7,150 bases of DNA from NCBI GenBank assembly GCA_031292335.1, contig JARLHH010000327.1, positions 1-7,150 of the forward strand. Reading direction: 5' to 3'. Every line of letters begins with the position of its first letter. Positions within the stretch are counted from its first letter, which is position 1. Source of the stretch: Candidatus Limnocylindrales bacterium (GTDB lineage Bacteria; Chloroflexota; Limnocylindria; Limnocylindrales; CSP1-4). Both the position numbers and the translations under genes were made by a program. The notes beneath the pieces are model-generated. The model was not told the origin of the DNA and made no database searches. It saw nothing but the letters and a program-made list of their open reading frames with translations. Shown in pieces: positions 1 to 5,473 of this stretch.

Positions 1-10
1 AGCTGCTCGA

Positions 11-1582
11 TCACGCGGGATCGGTCGGCGCGAATGAGGAGCCCGCGTCGGGCGGGTCGGCCGGTGCCCCGGCCGGCGGCTGGGCGGCGACCAGCTCGCG
101 CGCACGGGTGAGCAGGAGCGAACGGTCGTTGAGCATCGGATCCACCATCACCAGCTCAAGGAGGCGGTCCAGGAGCGATCCGACCGCGGGCCCGGCCGGG
201 ATGTCGAGGGCCTCCATCAGGTCGTTCCCGTCGACGGCCAGGCCCGAGAGGTCGAGCGCGACGCGGGCGTCGAGCTGGGCGCGGCAGCGCGCGCGCAGCG
301 ACTCCAGGTCGTTCACGTCGGCCGGGAGCCCGCTCCCGACGTTGTCGGCCGCCCGCAGGTCGAGCACGTCCGCGACCGCCGACGCGCCGCAGCGCCGGAT
401 GAAGCGGCGCACCGCGGCATCGGTCCAGCCGGGGTCGTAGACGAACATGTGGTGGCCGACAAGGTTCGCGGTGTCCGTGGTCAGGAAGCGCGGGGCGTGG
501 AGCTCGGTGAGCCAGGCCTCCGCGAGGGATGCACCGACCGTCTCGTGGCCCACGAAGTGGCCGTCCGCGAACGTCGCCGGCTTGCCGATGTCATGGAGGA
601 GGGCTGCCAGGCGCAGGAGCGGCGGCTCGTCTCGGGCAGGCTGCGGCACGGCGTCGACGGTCCGGCAGGTGTGGTCCCACAGGTCCTCGCCGGGGACCTT
701 GCCCTGCGGCACGCCCCGCTGTCGAGCGAGCTCGGGAGCGATGGCGGCGAGCAGGCCGGTCTCCTGCGCCAGCCGGAGCCCGACGGACGGCACCGGGGCG
801 GCCAGCAGGGTGAGCAGCTCCGCGAGCACCCGCTCGCCGGAGAGCGACCGCGCCAGCGTCGCGTTCTCGGCGATCGCGGCCCGGGTCCGCGGCTCGACGC
901 CGAACCCGAGCGTGGCCGCGAACCGGGCCGCGCGCAACATCCGGAGAGCATCCTCGCGGAACCGCGTGGCCGGGTCCCCGACGGCGCGAAGGATCCCGGC
1001 CGCGAGGTCGGCCCGGCCGCCGAACGGGTCGAGGATCGCGGCGGGGTCGACCAGGTGGTTGGCTGCGCCGTAGGGGGTGGGATCGGCTCTGCCGGCAGCG
1101 GTGGGATCGGCTCCGTCGGCAGTCGCGGGGCCGAGTTCGCCGGCAGCTGCGGGACCGAGCTCGCCGGCCGCCCCGTCGACGGCGAGCGCCATGGCGTTCA
1201 CCGTGAAGTCGCGGCGGGCCAGGTCGTCGTCGAGACGCTCGCCGAAGACCACCTCGTCCGGCCGGCGGTGGTCGGTGTAGGCGCCGTCGCGGCGGTAGGT
1301 CGTGACCTGGTACGTCTCGCCGCCGACGTCGATCTCGACCGTCCCGAACCGGTTCTCGTACAGCACGTTCGAAAAGAGCGCGACGACCTGCTCCGGGCGC
1401 GCGTTCGTCGTCATGTCCCAGTCCGCCGGCTCCACGCCGCGCAGGAGGTCCCGAACGCAGCCGCCTACGAGGTACGCGTCGTACCCGGCACGGCGGAGCG
1501 CGGATCCAATGCCCCGGACTCCCGCCGGGATCGGATCCTCGCCTCCGGGTGCTCGGGCGGCGGGTTCGGACAGGTGCGCCAT
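11..1582 (-). CDS. cca: CCA tRNA nucleotidyltransferase / poly(A) polymerase family protein with HD domain
   Basis: The product (523 aa) is a class II nucleotidyltransferase, a family that adds or repairs the 3' CCA end of tRNAs, or adds poly(A), in the cytoplasm. Visible from the N-terminus are GGCVRD (residues 40-45), the metal-binding DWD (54-56), RRDFTVNAMA (123-132) and the neck motif EDALRMLRAARF (210-221). An HD phosphohydrolase domain follows, with HDIGKP (HD at 330-331) and downstream histidines. A proline/alanine-rich tail ends the protein. Between RRDF and the LDPFGG segment sits an unusual 32-residue tandem repeat (138-169). I chose the ATG at 1582 because it lies 38 nt after the HNH stop and a GGGGG run lies 8 nt upstream. 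An in-frame ATG at 1654 would add 24 non-conserved-looking residues and overlap the HNH gene. CCA addition versus polyadenylation cannot be separated by eye; CCA addition is more likely for a single-copy gene. Confidence 0.93.
   Translation of the reverse strand: MAHLSEPAARAPGGEDPIPAGVRGIGSALRRAGYDAYLVGGCVRDLLRGVEPADWDMTTNARPEQVVALFSNVLYENRFGTVEIDVGGETYQVTTYRRDGAYTDHRRPDEVVFGERLDDDLARRDFTVNAMALAVDGAAGELGPAAAGELGPATADGADPTAAGRADPTPYGAANHLVDPAAILDPFGGRADLAAGILRAVGDPATRFREDALRMLRAARFAATLGFGVEPRTRAAIAENATLARSLSGERVLAELLTLLAAPVPSVGLRLAQETGLLAAIAPELARQRGVPQGKVPGEDLWDHTCRTVDAVPQPARDEPPLLRLAALLHDIGKPATFADGHFVGHETVGASLAEAWLTELHAPRFLTTDTANLVGHHMFVYDPGWTDAAVRRFIRRCGASAVADVLDLRAADNVGSGLPADVNDLESLRARCRAQLDARVALDLSGLAVDGNDLMEALDIPAGPAVGSLLDRLLELVMVDPMLNDRSLLLTRARELVAAQPPAGAPADPPDAGSSFAPTDPA
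1077..1172 (-). repeat. Four-copy 24-bp tandem repeat inside the nucleotidyltransferase gene
   Basis: On the plus strand, units begin at 1077, 1101, 1125 and 1149 with an exact 24-bp period. Units 1 and 2 both start GTGGGATCGGCTC; units 3 and 4 start GCGGGRCCGAG. In the protein this gives four 8-residue units: AAGELGPA, AAGELGPA, TADGADPT and AAGRADPT. The period is a multiple of three, so the frame is kept. The repeat lengthens a loop in the catalytic head domain between RRDFTVNAMAL and LDPFGG. Confidence 0.9.
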
Positions 1583-1620
1583 GCCGCCGGCCCCCGGCTG
1601 GGTGGGTTCGGGCCGGCTCG

Positions 1621-2136
1621 TCAATTCTTGCCGAGGAAGAGGTAGTCCCGCCATGGCTCGTTCCGGGCGTCAGCCAGGAACGGGGTGAAGATCGAATAGA
1701 CGTCGCTGCGCGGCTCGAACGGCGTCCGGAGGAGGCGGAAGCGTGCCTCTTCGGGCGTGCGGCCGCCCTTGCGGTGGTTGCAGTTCCGGCAGGCGGTCGC
1801 CAGGTTCTCCCACGTGTGTGTCCCGCCGCGATGGCGCGGGATCACGTGGTCGAGCGTGAGATCCATGCCCTGGCGGCCGCAGTACTGGCAAGTGTGGTGG
1901 TCGCGCGCGAACACCTCGCGCCGGCTGAGCTTCACGCGCGGGCGCGGCCGGCGGACCTGGTGCTGGAGGCGGATCACCGACGGCGCGCGGTACGCGGCGC
2001 GCGGCGTGTGGAACGTCTGGTGGTCGTACTCCACGACCTCCGCCTTGAACCCGAAAACGAGGCGGAAGGCCCGCGGTACGTTGCAGACGTTGAGCGGCTC
2101 GTAGTTCTGGTTCAGCACGAGCACAACGCCGTCCAT
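1621..2136 (-). CDS. HNH endonuclease-family protein
   Basis: The 171-residue product belongs to the widespread small stand-alone HNH proteins. The N-terminal part (1-70) starts VLVLNQNYEPLNV, a typical opening of this family, and ends in a basic patch (RRPRPRVKLSRR). The HNH fold has a zinc-binding CQYC (83-86), the catalytic LTLDHVIPRHRGG stretch (DH at 96-97), N111, then CRNCNHRKGG with the second cysteine pair at 116 and 119. All the expected metal and catalytic positions are present, so it should be an active nuclease. Its DNA target and cellular role are not known to me; no methyltransferase or restriction partner is next to it. Its start has a -10-like TACGAT just upstream, suggesting its own leaderless transcript that may continue into the nucleotidyltransferase gene 38 nt downstream. 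Confidence 0.92.
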   Translation of the reverse strand: MDGVVLVLNQNYEPLNVCNVPRAFRLVFGFKAEVVEYDHQTFHTPRAAYRAPSVIRLQHQVRRPRPRVKLSRREVFARDHHTCQYCGRQGMDLTLDHVIPRHRGGTHTWENLATACRNCNHRKGGRTPEEARFRLLRTPFEPRSDVYSIFTPFLADARNEPWRDYLFLGKN

Positions 2137-2144
2137 GCGCGGCG

Positions 2145-2150
2145 ATCGTA
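2145..2150 (-). promoter_or_regulatory. Putative leaderless -10 element for the HNH gene
   Basis: TACGAT reads on the minus strand with 8 nt between its last T and the ATG at 2136, so transcription would begin at or next to the start codon. There is no Shine-Dalgarno sequence and no clear -35 box. The surrounding 15-mer GCTACGATCGCCGCG is identical to the one before the uracil-DNA glycosylase gene. Confidence 0.5.
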
Positions 2151-2209
2151 GCAGGAGCGGACCGCGGGCGAGTCCGGCCAGCGCCCGTGCCAGGCGGAAC
2201 GCGCCGTCG

Positions 2210-2704
2210 CTACCAGCCGGCGGCCTGGGTCGTCATCCGGTCCCGACGCAGCCAGACCCAGAGCGCGATCAGGAACCGGAGCACAAGGCTGATCCCGTAC
2301 GAGGCGCACCAGATGCAGATCGCGTCGATCACGAAGACCTGCAGGAACGTGAAGTAGAGCTCGAAGGTCACGCCGGCCAGGCTGAAACCGTAGTGCGTCG
2401 CGAGCAGGCGTCGATCGCCGGTGCGCCACCAGCCCAGCGCGGCGACGAGCAGGACCAGGCTCAGACAGACCCCGAAGACGGCGACCGGGACGCCGCCGAT
2501 CCGGCTGTACTCCGAACGTGCGACCGTCTCGCAGCCGTGGACCGGACCGCAAACGGGGACGCCGCCGCCGAGCTCGACGACGGAGAGATACGAGGCGACC
2601 GCGAGCCCGAACAGGTCGAGCGCGGCGAGGATGAGCGCCGGATGGATCCGGCGCAGGCGAGCAAGCATGTCCCGAGGGTGCGGCTCGAGCGGCGTGCTCG
2701 TCAC
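2210..2704 (-). CDS. Vitamin K epoxide reductase (VKOR) family membrane protein
   Basis: Bacterial VKOR homologues reoxidise a DsbA-like thiol oxidase and pass electrons to quinone, driving disulfide formation outside the cytoplasmic membrane. The 164-residue product has hydrophobic segments at about 22-42, 71-93, 103-129 and 134-152, matching the four-helix VKOR core. Both required cysteine pairs are present: C52 and C58 in the first extracytoplasmic loop (VCGPVHGCETV), and the CIWC redox motif at 130-133. The loop also has the family's serine and IGGVPVAVFG sequence (69-78). No fused or adjacent thioredoxin domain is visible, so its partner must be elsewhere. The start is a GTG at 2704; an ATG at 2668 (residue 13) is a workable alternative since the first helix begins only near residue 22. 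It ends 73 nt before the HNH start. Confidence 0.92.
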   Translation of the reverse strand: MTSTPLEPHPRDMLARLRRIHPALILAALDLFGLAVASYLSVVELGGGVPVCGPVHGCETVARSEYSRIGGVPVAVFGVCLSLVLLVAALGWWRTGDRRLLATHYGFSLAGVTFELYFTFLQVFVIDAICIWCASYGISLVLRFLIALWVWLRRDRMTTQAAGW

Positions 2705-2850
2705 GGGCCGAACGGCACGCCGTCCGGTGCCGCCTGGCGCGACGGGACGTGGGGGATCCGTGTCGCGGGGCAGCCGGCGTGGCGCGCGAGGCCTGTTCGG
2801 CGCAGGGCCGGCTGCGGCGCAGGAGGCCGATGGCGTGCCCCCGCTCCGCG

Positions 2851-2856
2851 TACGCT
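2851..2856 (+). promoter_or_regulatory. Putative leaderless -10 element for the VOC gene
   Basis: TACGCT lies 6 nt before the ATG at 2863, the spacing expected when the transcript starts at the start codon. No Shine-Dalgarno sequence is close to that ATG: the AGGAGG at 2821-2826 is 36 nt away, too far to serve it. The -10 position supports 2863 rather than the upstream ATG at 2749 as the true start. I see no comparable -10 for the divergent VKOR gene. Confidence 0.5.
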
Positions 2857-2862
2857 GCGTGG

Positions 2863-3633
2863 ATGCTGCTCGGGATCGACCACCTGGTCATCGCGGTCCG
2901 GGACCCGGATGCGGCCGCCGCGGAATTCGAGGAGATGCTCGGCCTCGCCGCGACGGGCGGGGGCCGCCACGAGCGGGCGGGATCGTTCAATCGGCTCATC
3001 TTCCTGGGGGACAGCTACATCGAGCTGATCGGCATCTGGGACCGAGGGCTGGCGGCCGCCAATCCGATCGGCGCCGCGGCGGTCACGGCCCTGGACGCCG
3101 AATCGCCCGGTTTCGTGACCTGGGCGATCGCGACGGACGGCGCGCGACGCGAGGTCGCCTCGCTCCGGGCGGCCGGCTCCCCGATCGGCGACGCCGTGCC
3201 CGGCGAACGGCATCGCCTGGATGGTGGGGTGGTTCGCTGGCACACCGCCGCGGCCGCGCCGCTCGGCCCCGGCCGGCCCCCGTTCCTCATCGAGCACGAG
3301 CTTGCGGGACCCGAGTGGGGCGAGGAGGCGCGCCGGGCGCGCGCCACATTCGTCCACCCCTTCGGCGGCGTCGCGCAGCTCATCGGCCTCGAGCTGGCCG
3401 TCGAGCGTCCCGCCGACGCAGCGGCCGAGTTCGCGCGCACGCTGGGCCTCGCGTTCGACCCGGCGGCCGGCGACGAACCCGGGGACCTGGAGGCGCGTGT
3501 CGGCGGCCAGTCGATCCGGCTTGTTGGATTGGGCTCGCCGTTGGACGGTCCACCCGCCCGCGTCGGGCTCCTGGCAACCGCGGGCATGCACGTGCTCGTC
3601 GACGTCTGCGGGGTGCGGTTCGCGCGCCTGTGA
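2863..3633 (+). CDS. VOC / glyoxalase-like domain protein
   Basis: The 256-residue product opens with MLLGIDHLVIAVRDPDAAA, the standard first strand and helix of a vicinal-oxygen-chelate module, with H7 in the usual first metal-ligand place. SYIELIGI (51-58) with E54 matches the paired glutamate strand. A second, more diverged module begins near VHPFGGVAQLIGLELAVERP (164-183), so it looks like a two-module glyoxalase_3-type protein. Such proteins include lyases, dioxygenases and resistance proteins; nothing in the sequence fixes the substrate. The start at 2863 is chosen because the VOC fold begins directly there and a -10 element sits 6 nt upstream. The extra 38 residues from an ATG at 2749 are arginine-rich and look non-coding. 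It stands alone, divergent from VKOR and convergent with MOSC. Confidence 0.82.
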   Translation: MLLGIDHLVIAVRDPDAAAAEFEEMLGLAATGGGRHERAGSFNRLIFLGDSYIELIGIWDRGLAAANPIGAAAVTALDAESPGFVTWAIATDGARREVASLRAAGSPIGDAVPGERHRLDGGVVRWHTAAAAPLGPGRPPFLIEHELAGPEWGEEARRARATFVHPFGGVAQLIGLELAVERPADAAAEFARTLGLAFDPAAGDEPGDLEARVGGQSIRLVGLGSPLDGPPARVGLLATAGMHVLVDVCGVRFARL

Positions 3634-3641
3634 CATTCGCG

Positions 3642-3658
3642 CGCGAGTCACGCTCGCG
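3642..3658. terminator. Hairpin after the VOC gene, possible terminator
   Basis: CGCGAG (3642-3647), loop TCACG, CTCGCG (3653-3658) form a perfect 6-bp stem 8 nt after the VOC stop, in the gap between two convergent genes. There is no T-run on either strand, so factor-independent termination is doubtful. Confidence 0.3.
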
Positions 3659-3674
3659 GTGCGGGTCAGAGACG

Positions 3675-3694
3675 CCCGGGCGCACGGGCCCGGG
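3675..3694. terminator. GC hairpin between convergent VOC and MOSC genes
   Basis: CCCGGGC (3675-3681), a 6-nt loop and GCCCGGG (3688-3694) make a perfect 7-bp G+C stem just after the MOSC stop on the minus strand. Its position suits a shared terminator for both converging genes, but no T-run follows on either strand. Confidence 0.35.
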
Positions 3695-3700
3695 GTCGGG

Positions 3701-4201
3701 TCACTCGACGACGGGGAGGACCTCGACGCTGTCGCCGGCCGCGACCGGGCCCTCGACGATCACCCGGGCGTACCAGCGGGCGTCCTCCGGGTGGAGCTTC
3801 GGGCTGATCCGGGAGATCTGCCGGTCCACGAACCAGTGGGCGATCGTCTGGCACGGCGCAGCGTGCTTCGTGAGCTCCAGGACGAGCCTTCCGCCGCCGA
3901 TCGAGAGGCGGACGCCCGGGCCAAGGTTGGCCCAGTCGATCCCGTCCAGCGTCAGATTCTCCCCGTACGCGCCGGGAAACGCCTGGTGACCGTCGGCCGC
4001 GACCCGCGCGAGCGCCTCGACCGAGTAGATCGACACGGCCTGCAGCTCGCCGCCATGCATCGGCTCGGGCTCGGCGTGACCGTCGCCGTCGAGGCCCAGG
4101 CGCCGGACGGCGGTGCCGGGCACCGGCAGCTTCGGCACGCCGCCCTTCGAGACGTTGACCTGGTGGACACGGCCGGCCCGGCCCGGGACGAGGCTGCTCA
4201 T
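3701..4201 (-). CDS. MOSC domain-containing protein
   Basis: The 166-residue product is a stand-alone MOSC (molybdenum cofactor sulfurase C-terminal) domain, the kind that handles sulfur or reducible N-oxygenated groups on a molybdenum-cofactor scaffold. Seen in order: an N-terminal strand (RVHQVNVSKGGVPK, 11-24), GLDGDGHAEP, MHGGELQAVSIYS (48-60), YGENLTLDG (79-87) and LELTKHAAPCQTI (108-120). C117 is in the position of the conserved MOSC cysteine. WYARVIVEGPVAAGD (143-157) closes the fold. The length is close to small MOSC proteins, with no N-terminal beta-barrel domain or ferredoxin domain. It starts 11 nt after the uracil-DNA glycosylase stop and is probably cotranscribed with it, although a -10-like TAGGCT also precedes it. 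The substrate is unknown. Confidence 0.9.
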   Translation of the reverse strand: MSSLVPGRAGRVHQVNVSKGGVPKLPVPGTAVRRLGLDGDGHAEPEPMHGGELQAVSIYSVEALARVAADGHQAFPGAYGENLTLDGIDWANLGPGVRLSIGGGRLVLELTKHAAPCQTIAHWFVDRQISRISPKLHPEDARWYARVIVEGPVAAGDSVEVLPVVE

Positions 4202-4209
4202 GGCGCGGA

Positions 4210-4215
4210 AGCCTA
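4210..4215 (-). promoter_or_regulatory. Possible internal leaderless -10 for the MOSC gene
   Basis: TAGGCT on the minus strand has 8 nt before the MOSC ATG, the same spacing as the HNH promoter. Its first three bases are the TAG stop codon of the upstream uracil-DNA glycosylase gene. It differs from the TACGxT form by one base and could be chance. Confidence 0.3.
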
Positions 4216-4962
4216 CCCGAACTCAGCCGTCGCCAGCTGGATCGCGCGAGCCAGCACCGCGTCGGCCATCGCGGCGGTCAGCCGGCCCGTGAACGTGTTC
4301 TGCTGGCTGGGATGAAACGTGCCCAGGAGCGTGTACGGGCCAACAGTCGCCTCGGCGGCGTGGCCGAACCGCGGGAGCGGGCGCGGCAGGCGGCCGTCCG
4401 TCGCCTCGATCGCGCGCAGCGCCGCCGCCCAGCCGAACGCGCCGAGCCCCACGATCACGCGGGCGTGGCGCAGCAGGGCGAGCTCGCGGTGGAGGAACGG
4501 CGCGCAGCGGTCGCGTTCCTCCGGGATGGGCGCGTTGGCGGGCGGCGCGCAGCGCACTGCAGCCGTGACATAGACGTCCCGGAGGTCGAGGCCGTCGCCG
4601 GTCCGCGTCGAGGTGGGCTGGTTCGCGAGGCCGGCCCGGTGGAGCGCGGCGAACAGGAAGTCGCCCGACCGGTCGCCCGTGAAGACCCGCCCGGTCCGGT
4701 TGCCCCCGTGCGCGGCCGGAGCCAGCCCCACCAGCACGATGCGAGCCGCCGGGTCGCCCCAGCCGGGAACCGGGCGCGCCCAGTACTCCTCGCCGCGGAA
4801 GCGTGCCGGCGGGTTGGCAGCGGCTTCCTCGCGCCACGCGACGAGGCGCGGGCAGGCGCGGCAGGCGGTGATCTCCCGGGCGAGCGCATCGAGCGCTGTC
4901 GCAGAACCGGCGCGCACCGGAGCGAGCGTGCCGGGGAGCTGCGGGGCCGCGGGATCGTGCAC
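4213..4962 (-). CDS. Family 5 uracil-DNA glycosylase (UDGb), Fe-S type
   Basis: The 249-residue product should remove uracil, and in studied relatives other deaminated bases, from DNA as the first step of base excision repair. It has the iron-sulfur cysteines of families 4 and 5: C34 and C37 in CRACPRL, and C128 and C143 flanking APPANAPIPEERDR. Motif 1 is GLAPAAHGGNRTGRVFTGDR (79-98), the UDGb form that lacks the acidic catalytic residue of family 1. The second catalytic motif is HPSQQNTFTGRLT (207-219), also typical of family 5. The reading frame stays open far upstream (to 6510) because it runs antisense to pdxS. I place the start at the GTG at 4962, which sits 6 nt after a TACGAT box; an in-frame start further upstream would add sequence with no family resemblance. 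It is first in a pair with MOSC. Confidence 0.92.
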   Translation of the reverse strand: MHDPAAPQLPGTLAPVRAGSATALDALAREITACRACPRLVAWREEAAANPPARFRGEEYWARPVPGWGDPAARIVLVGLAPAAHGGNRTGRVFTGDRSGDFLFAALHRAGLANQPTSTRTGDGLDLRDVYVTAAVRCAPPANAPIPEERDRCAPFLHRELALLRHARVIVGLGAFGWAAALRAIEATDGRLPRPLPRFGHAAEATVGPYTLLGTFHPSQQNTFTGRLTAAMADAVLARAIQLATAEFG

Positions 4963-4968
4963 GCGGCG

Positions 4969-4974
4969 ATCGTA
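4969..4974 (-). promoter_or_regulatory. Putative leaderless -10 element for the uracil-DNA glycosylase gene
   Basis: TACGAT on the minus strand has 6 nt before the GTG start at 4962. It lies in the 15-mer GCTACGATCGCCGCG, identical to the block upstream of the HNH gene. No Shine-Dalgarno sequence or -35 box is evident. It is the main support for the chosen GTG start. Confidence 0.5.
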
Positions 4975-5073
4975 GCGAGCATCTCCGCGCGGCGAGCCCG
5001 GCCGCGGGATCTCCCGGCCCGACCGAGCCGCGCCTTGCCTCCGGATGTCGCCGGTGGGCCTATCGGGTGCCAG

Positions 5074-5095
5074 ATAGCAATCCGGTGATTGGTAT
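5074..5095. repeat. Imperfect inverted repeat, operator-like
   Basis: ATAGCAATC (5074-5082), CGGT, GATTGGTAT (5087-5095) pair with one G/G mismatch per arm. CTATC (5060-5064) can instead pair with GATAG (5073-5077), so the two hairpins overlap and exclude each other. The patch is AT-richer than its surroundings. It could be a regulator site or part of an RNA leader; there is no direct evidence for either. Confidence 0.35.
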
Positions 5096-5161
5096 GCGGG
5101 GCGCTGGAGCCGGCGGCTGCCCGGACGCGCAGATTCCACGCTCGGCCGCGCGGCCGCGACG

Positions 5162-5280
5162 CCCTTCAGGAGGGTTCGCGGCGGCCCCCGCGAACATACC
5201 AGCACCCCCGTTGCTAGGGGAGGGGTGCGACCGCGGAGGACCACGACGACGCACCCCGTCCCGCGAGCGGAGGCGCGGGA
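5162..5280. other. Cluster of adjacent strong hairpins, possible structured RNA
   Basis: Consecutive perfect stems are CCCT/AGGG (5162-5165 with 5171-5174), TTCGCGG/CCGCGAA (5175-5181 with 5188-5194), GGGGTGCG/CGCACCCC (5222-5229 with 5250-5257) and TCCCGCG/CGCGGGA (5259-5265 with 5274-5280). GCACCCC at 5202-5208 can compete for the GGGGTGC at 5222-5228. On the plus strand the last two loops both contain GCGGAGG; on the minus strand they show CCTCCGC. The strand of transcription is unknown. High G+C raises the chance rate, but three 7-8 bp perfect stems almost back to back are notable. Confidence 0.4.
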
Positions 5281-5361
5281 GAAGCCGCGGGTCGAAAAAG
5301 CGGAAGAAGGCACCGGGGACCCGGCCCCCGACCCTCGTCCGGGCTCTCCCGACCCCTCGGC

Positions 5362-5367
5362 TATAAT
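5362..5367 (+). promoter_or_regulatory. Consensus -10 (TATAAT) promoter for pdxS-pdxT
   Basis: A perfect TATAAT lies in otherwise G+C-rich DNA and gives a predicted start near 5374, leaving a leader of about 95 nt before pdxS. No good -35 hexamer is seen 16-18 nt upstream, although an A-rich tract lies at 5294-5309. Unlike the TACGxT boxes here, this one drives a leadered transcript. Confidence 0.6.
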
Positions 5368-5407
5368 CGGGCCACGCGCGCGGGCGACGGCGCGACCCAC
5401 GGCGGGC

Positions 5408-5473
5408 ATGACCCCCCAGCCGGTCGCTCCCGGAACCTTCGCCGACCAGACCAGGGAAGCCTGCCAGACATGA
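5408..5473 (+). CDS. Possible 21-codon leader ORF overlapping the pdxS start
   Basis: An ATG at 5408 inside the predicted pdxS leader opens a 21-codon frame that begins MTPQPVAPGTF. Its TGA (5471-5473) overlaps the pdxS ATG in an ATGA arrangement, typical of translational coupling. Only a weak GGCGGG precedes it. G+C-rich DNA leaves many frames open by chance, and the peptide has no run of a single amino acid that would mark an attenuator, so this is tentative. Confidence 0.25.
   Translation: MTPQPVAPGTFADQTREACQT
5453..5459 (+). promoter_or_regulatory. Ribosome binding site of pdxS
   Basis: AGGGAAG ends 10 nt before the ATG at 5470. It supports this start and marks pdxS as a leadered gene. 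Confidence 0.5.

Larger units (their letters stand above)
4963..5469. other. 507-bp non-coding region between divergent UDG and pdxS
   Basis: No convincing protein gene lies here apart from a possible leader ORF at 5408. From left to right it holds the UDG -10 box (4969-4974), a small AT-richer patch with two overlapping hairpins (5060-5095), a perfect 14-nt palindrome CGGCCGCGCGGCCG (5143-5156), a cluster of strong hairpins (5162-5280), an A-rich stretch (5294-5309), a TATAAT box (5362-5367) and the pdxS leader. I see no tRNA, rRNA or recognised riboswitch. The region is long for such a compact window, and its inverted repeats suggest a structured RNA or regulatory sites. Confidence 0.6.

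Noticed and set aside
449..1645. 398-codon plus-strand frame antisense to the nucleotidyltransferase gene
   Set aside because: The sequence is low-complexity (R, G, V, E rich) and lies opposite a gene with all expected catalytic motifs, so it is treated as a shadow frame.
1583..1654. Upstream ATG at 1654 as the nucleotidyltransferase start
   Set aside because: It would overlap the conserved end of the HNH gene by 34 nt and adds residues without family resemblance; 1582 fits the gene spacing better.
2421..3989. 522-codon plus-strand frame spanning VKOR, VOC and MOSC
   Set aside because: It crosses three well-supported genes in other frames and is almost entirely arginine/glycine/proline-rich, as expected of out-of-frame G+C-rich DNA.
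5223..5235. T-box-like sequence GGGTGCGACCGCG on the plus strand, close to the T-box consensus GGGTGGNACCGCG
   Set aside because: The one mismatch falls in the TGGN bulge that must pair with the tRNA NCCA end. I also see no Stem I or specifier loop upstream, and the downstream gene is pdxS behind its own TATAAT, not an aminoacyl-tRNA synthetase or amino-acid gene.
5060..5254. 64-codon minus-strand frame and overlapping plus-strand frame (5067-5366) in the intergenic region
   Set aside because: Both are low-complexity, have no ribosome binding site or recognisable motif, and overlap the strong inverted repeats.
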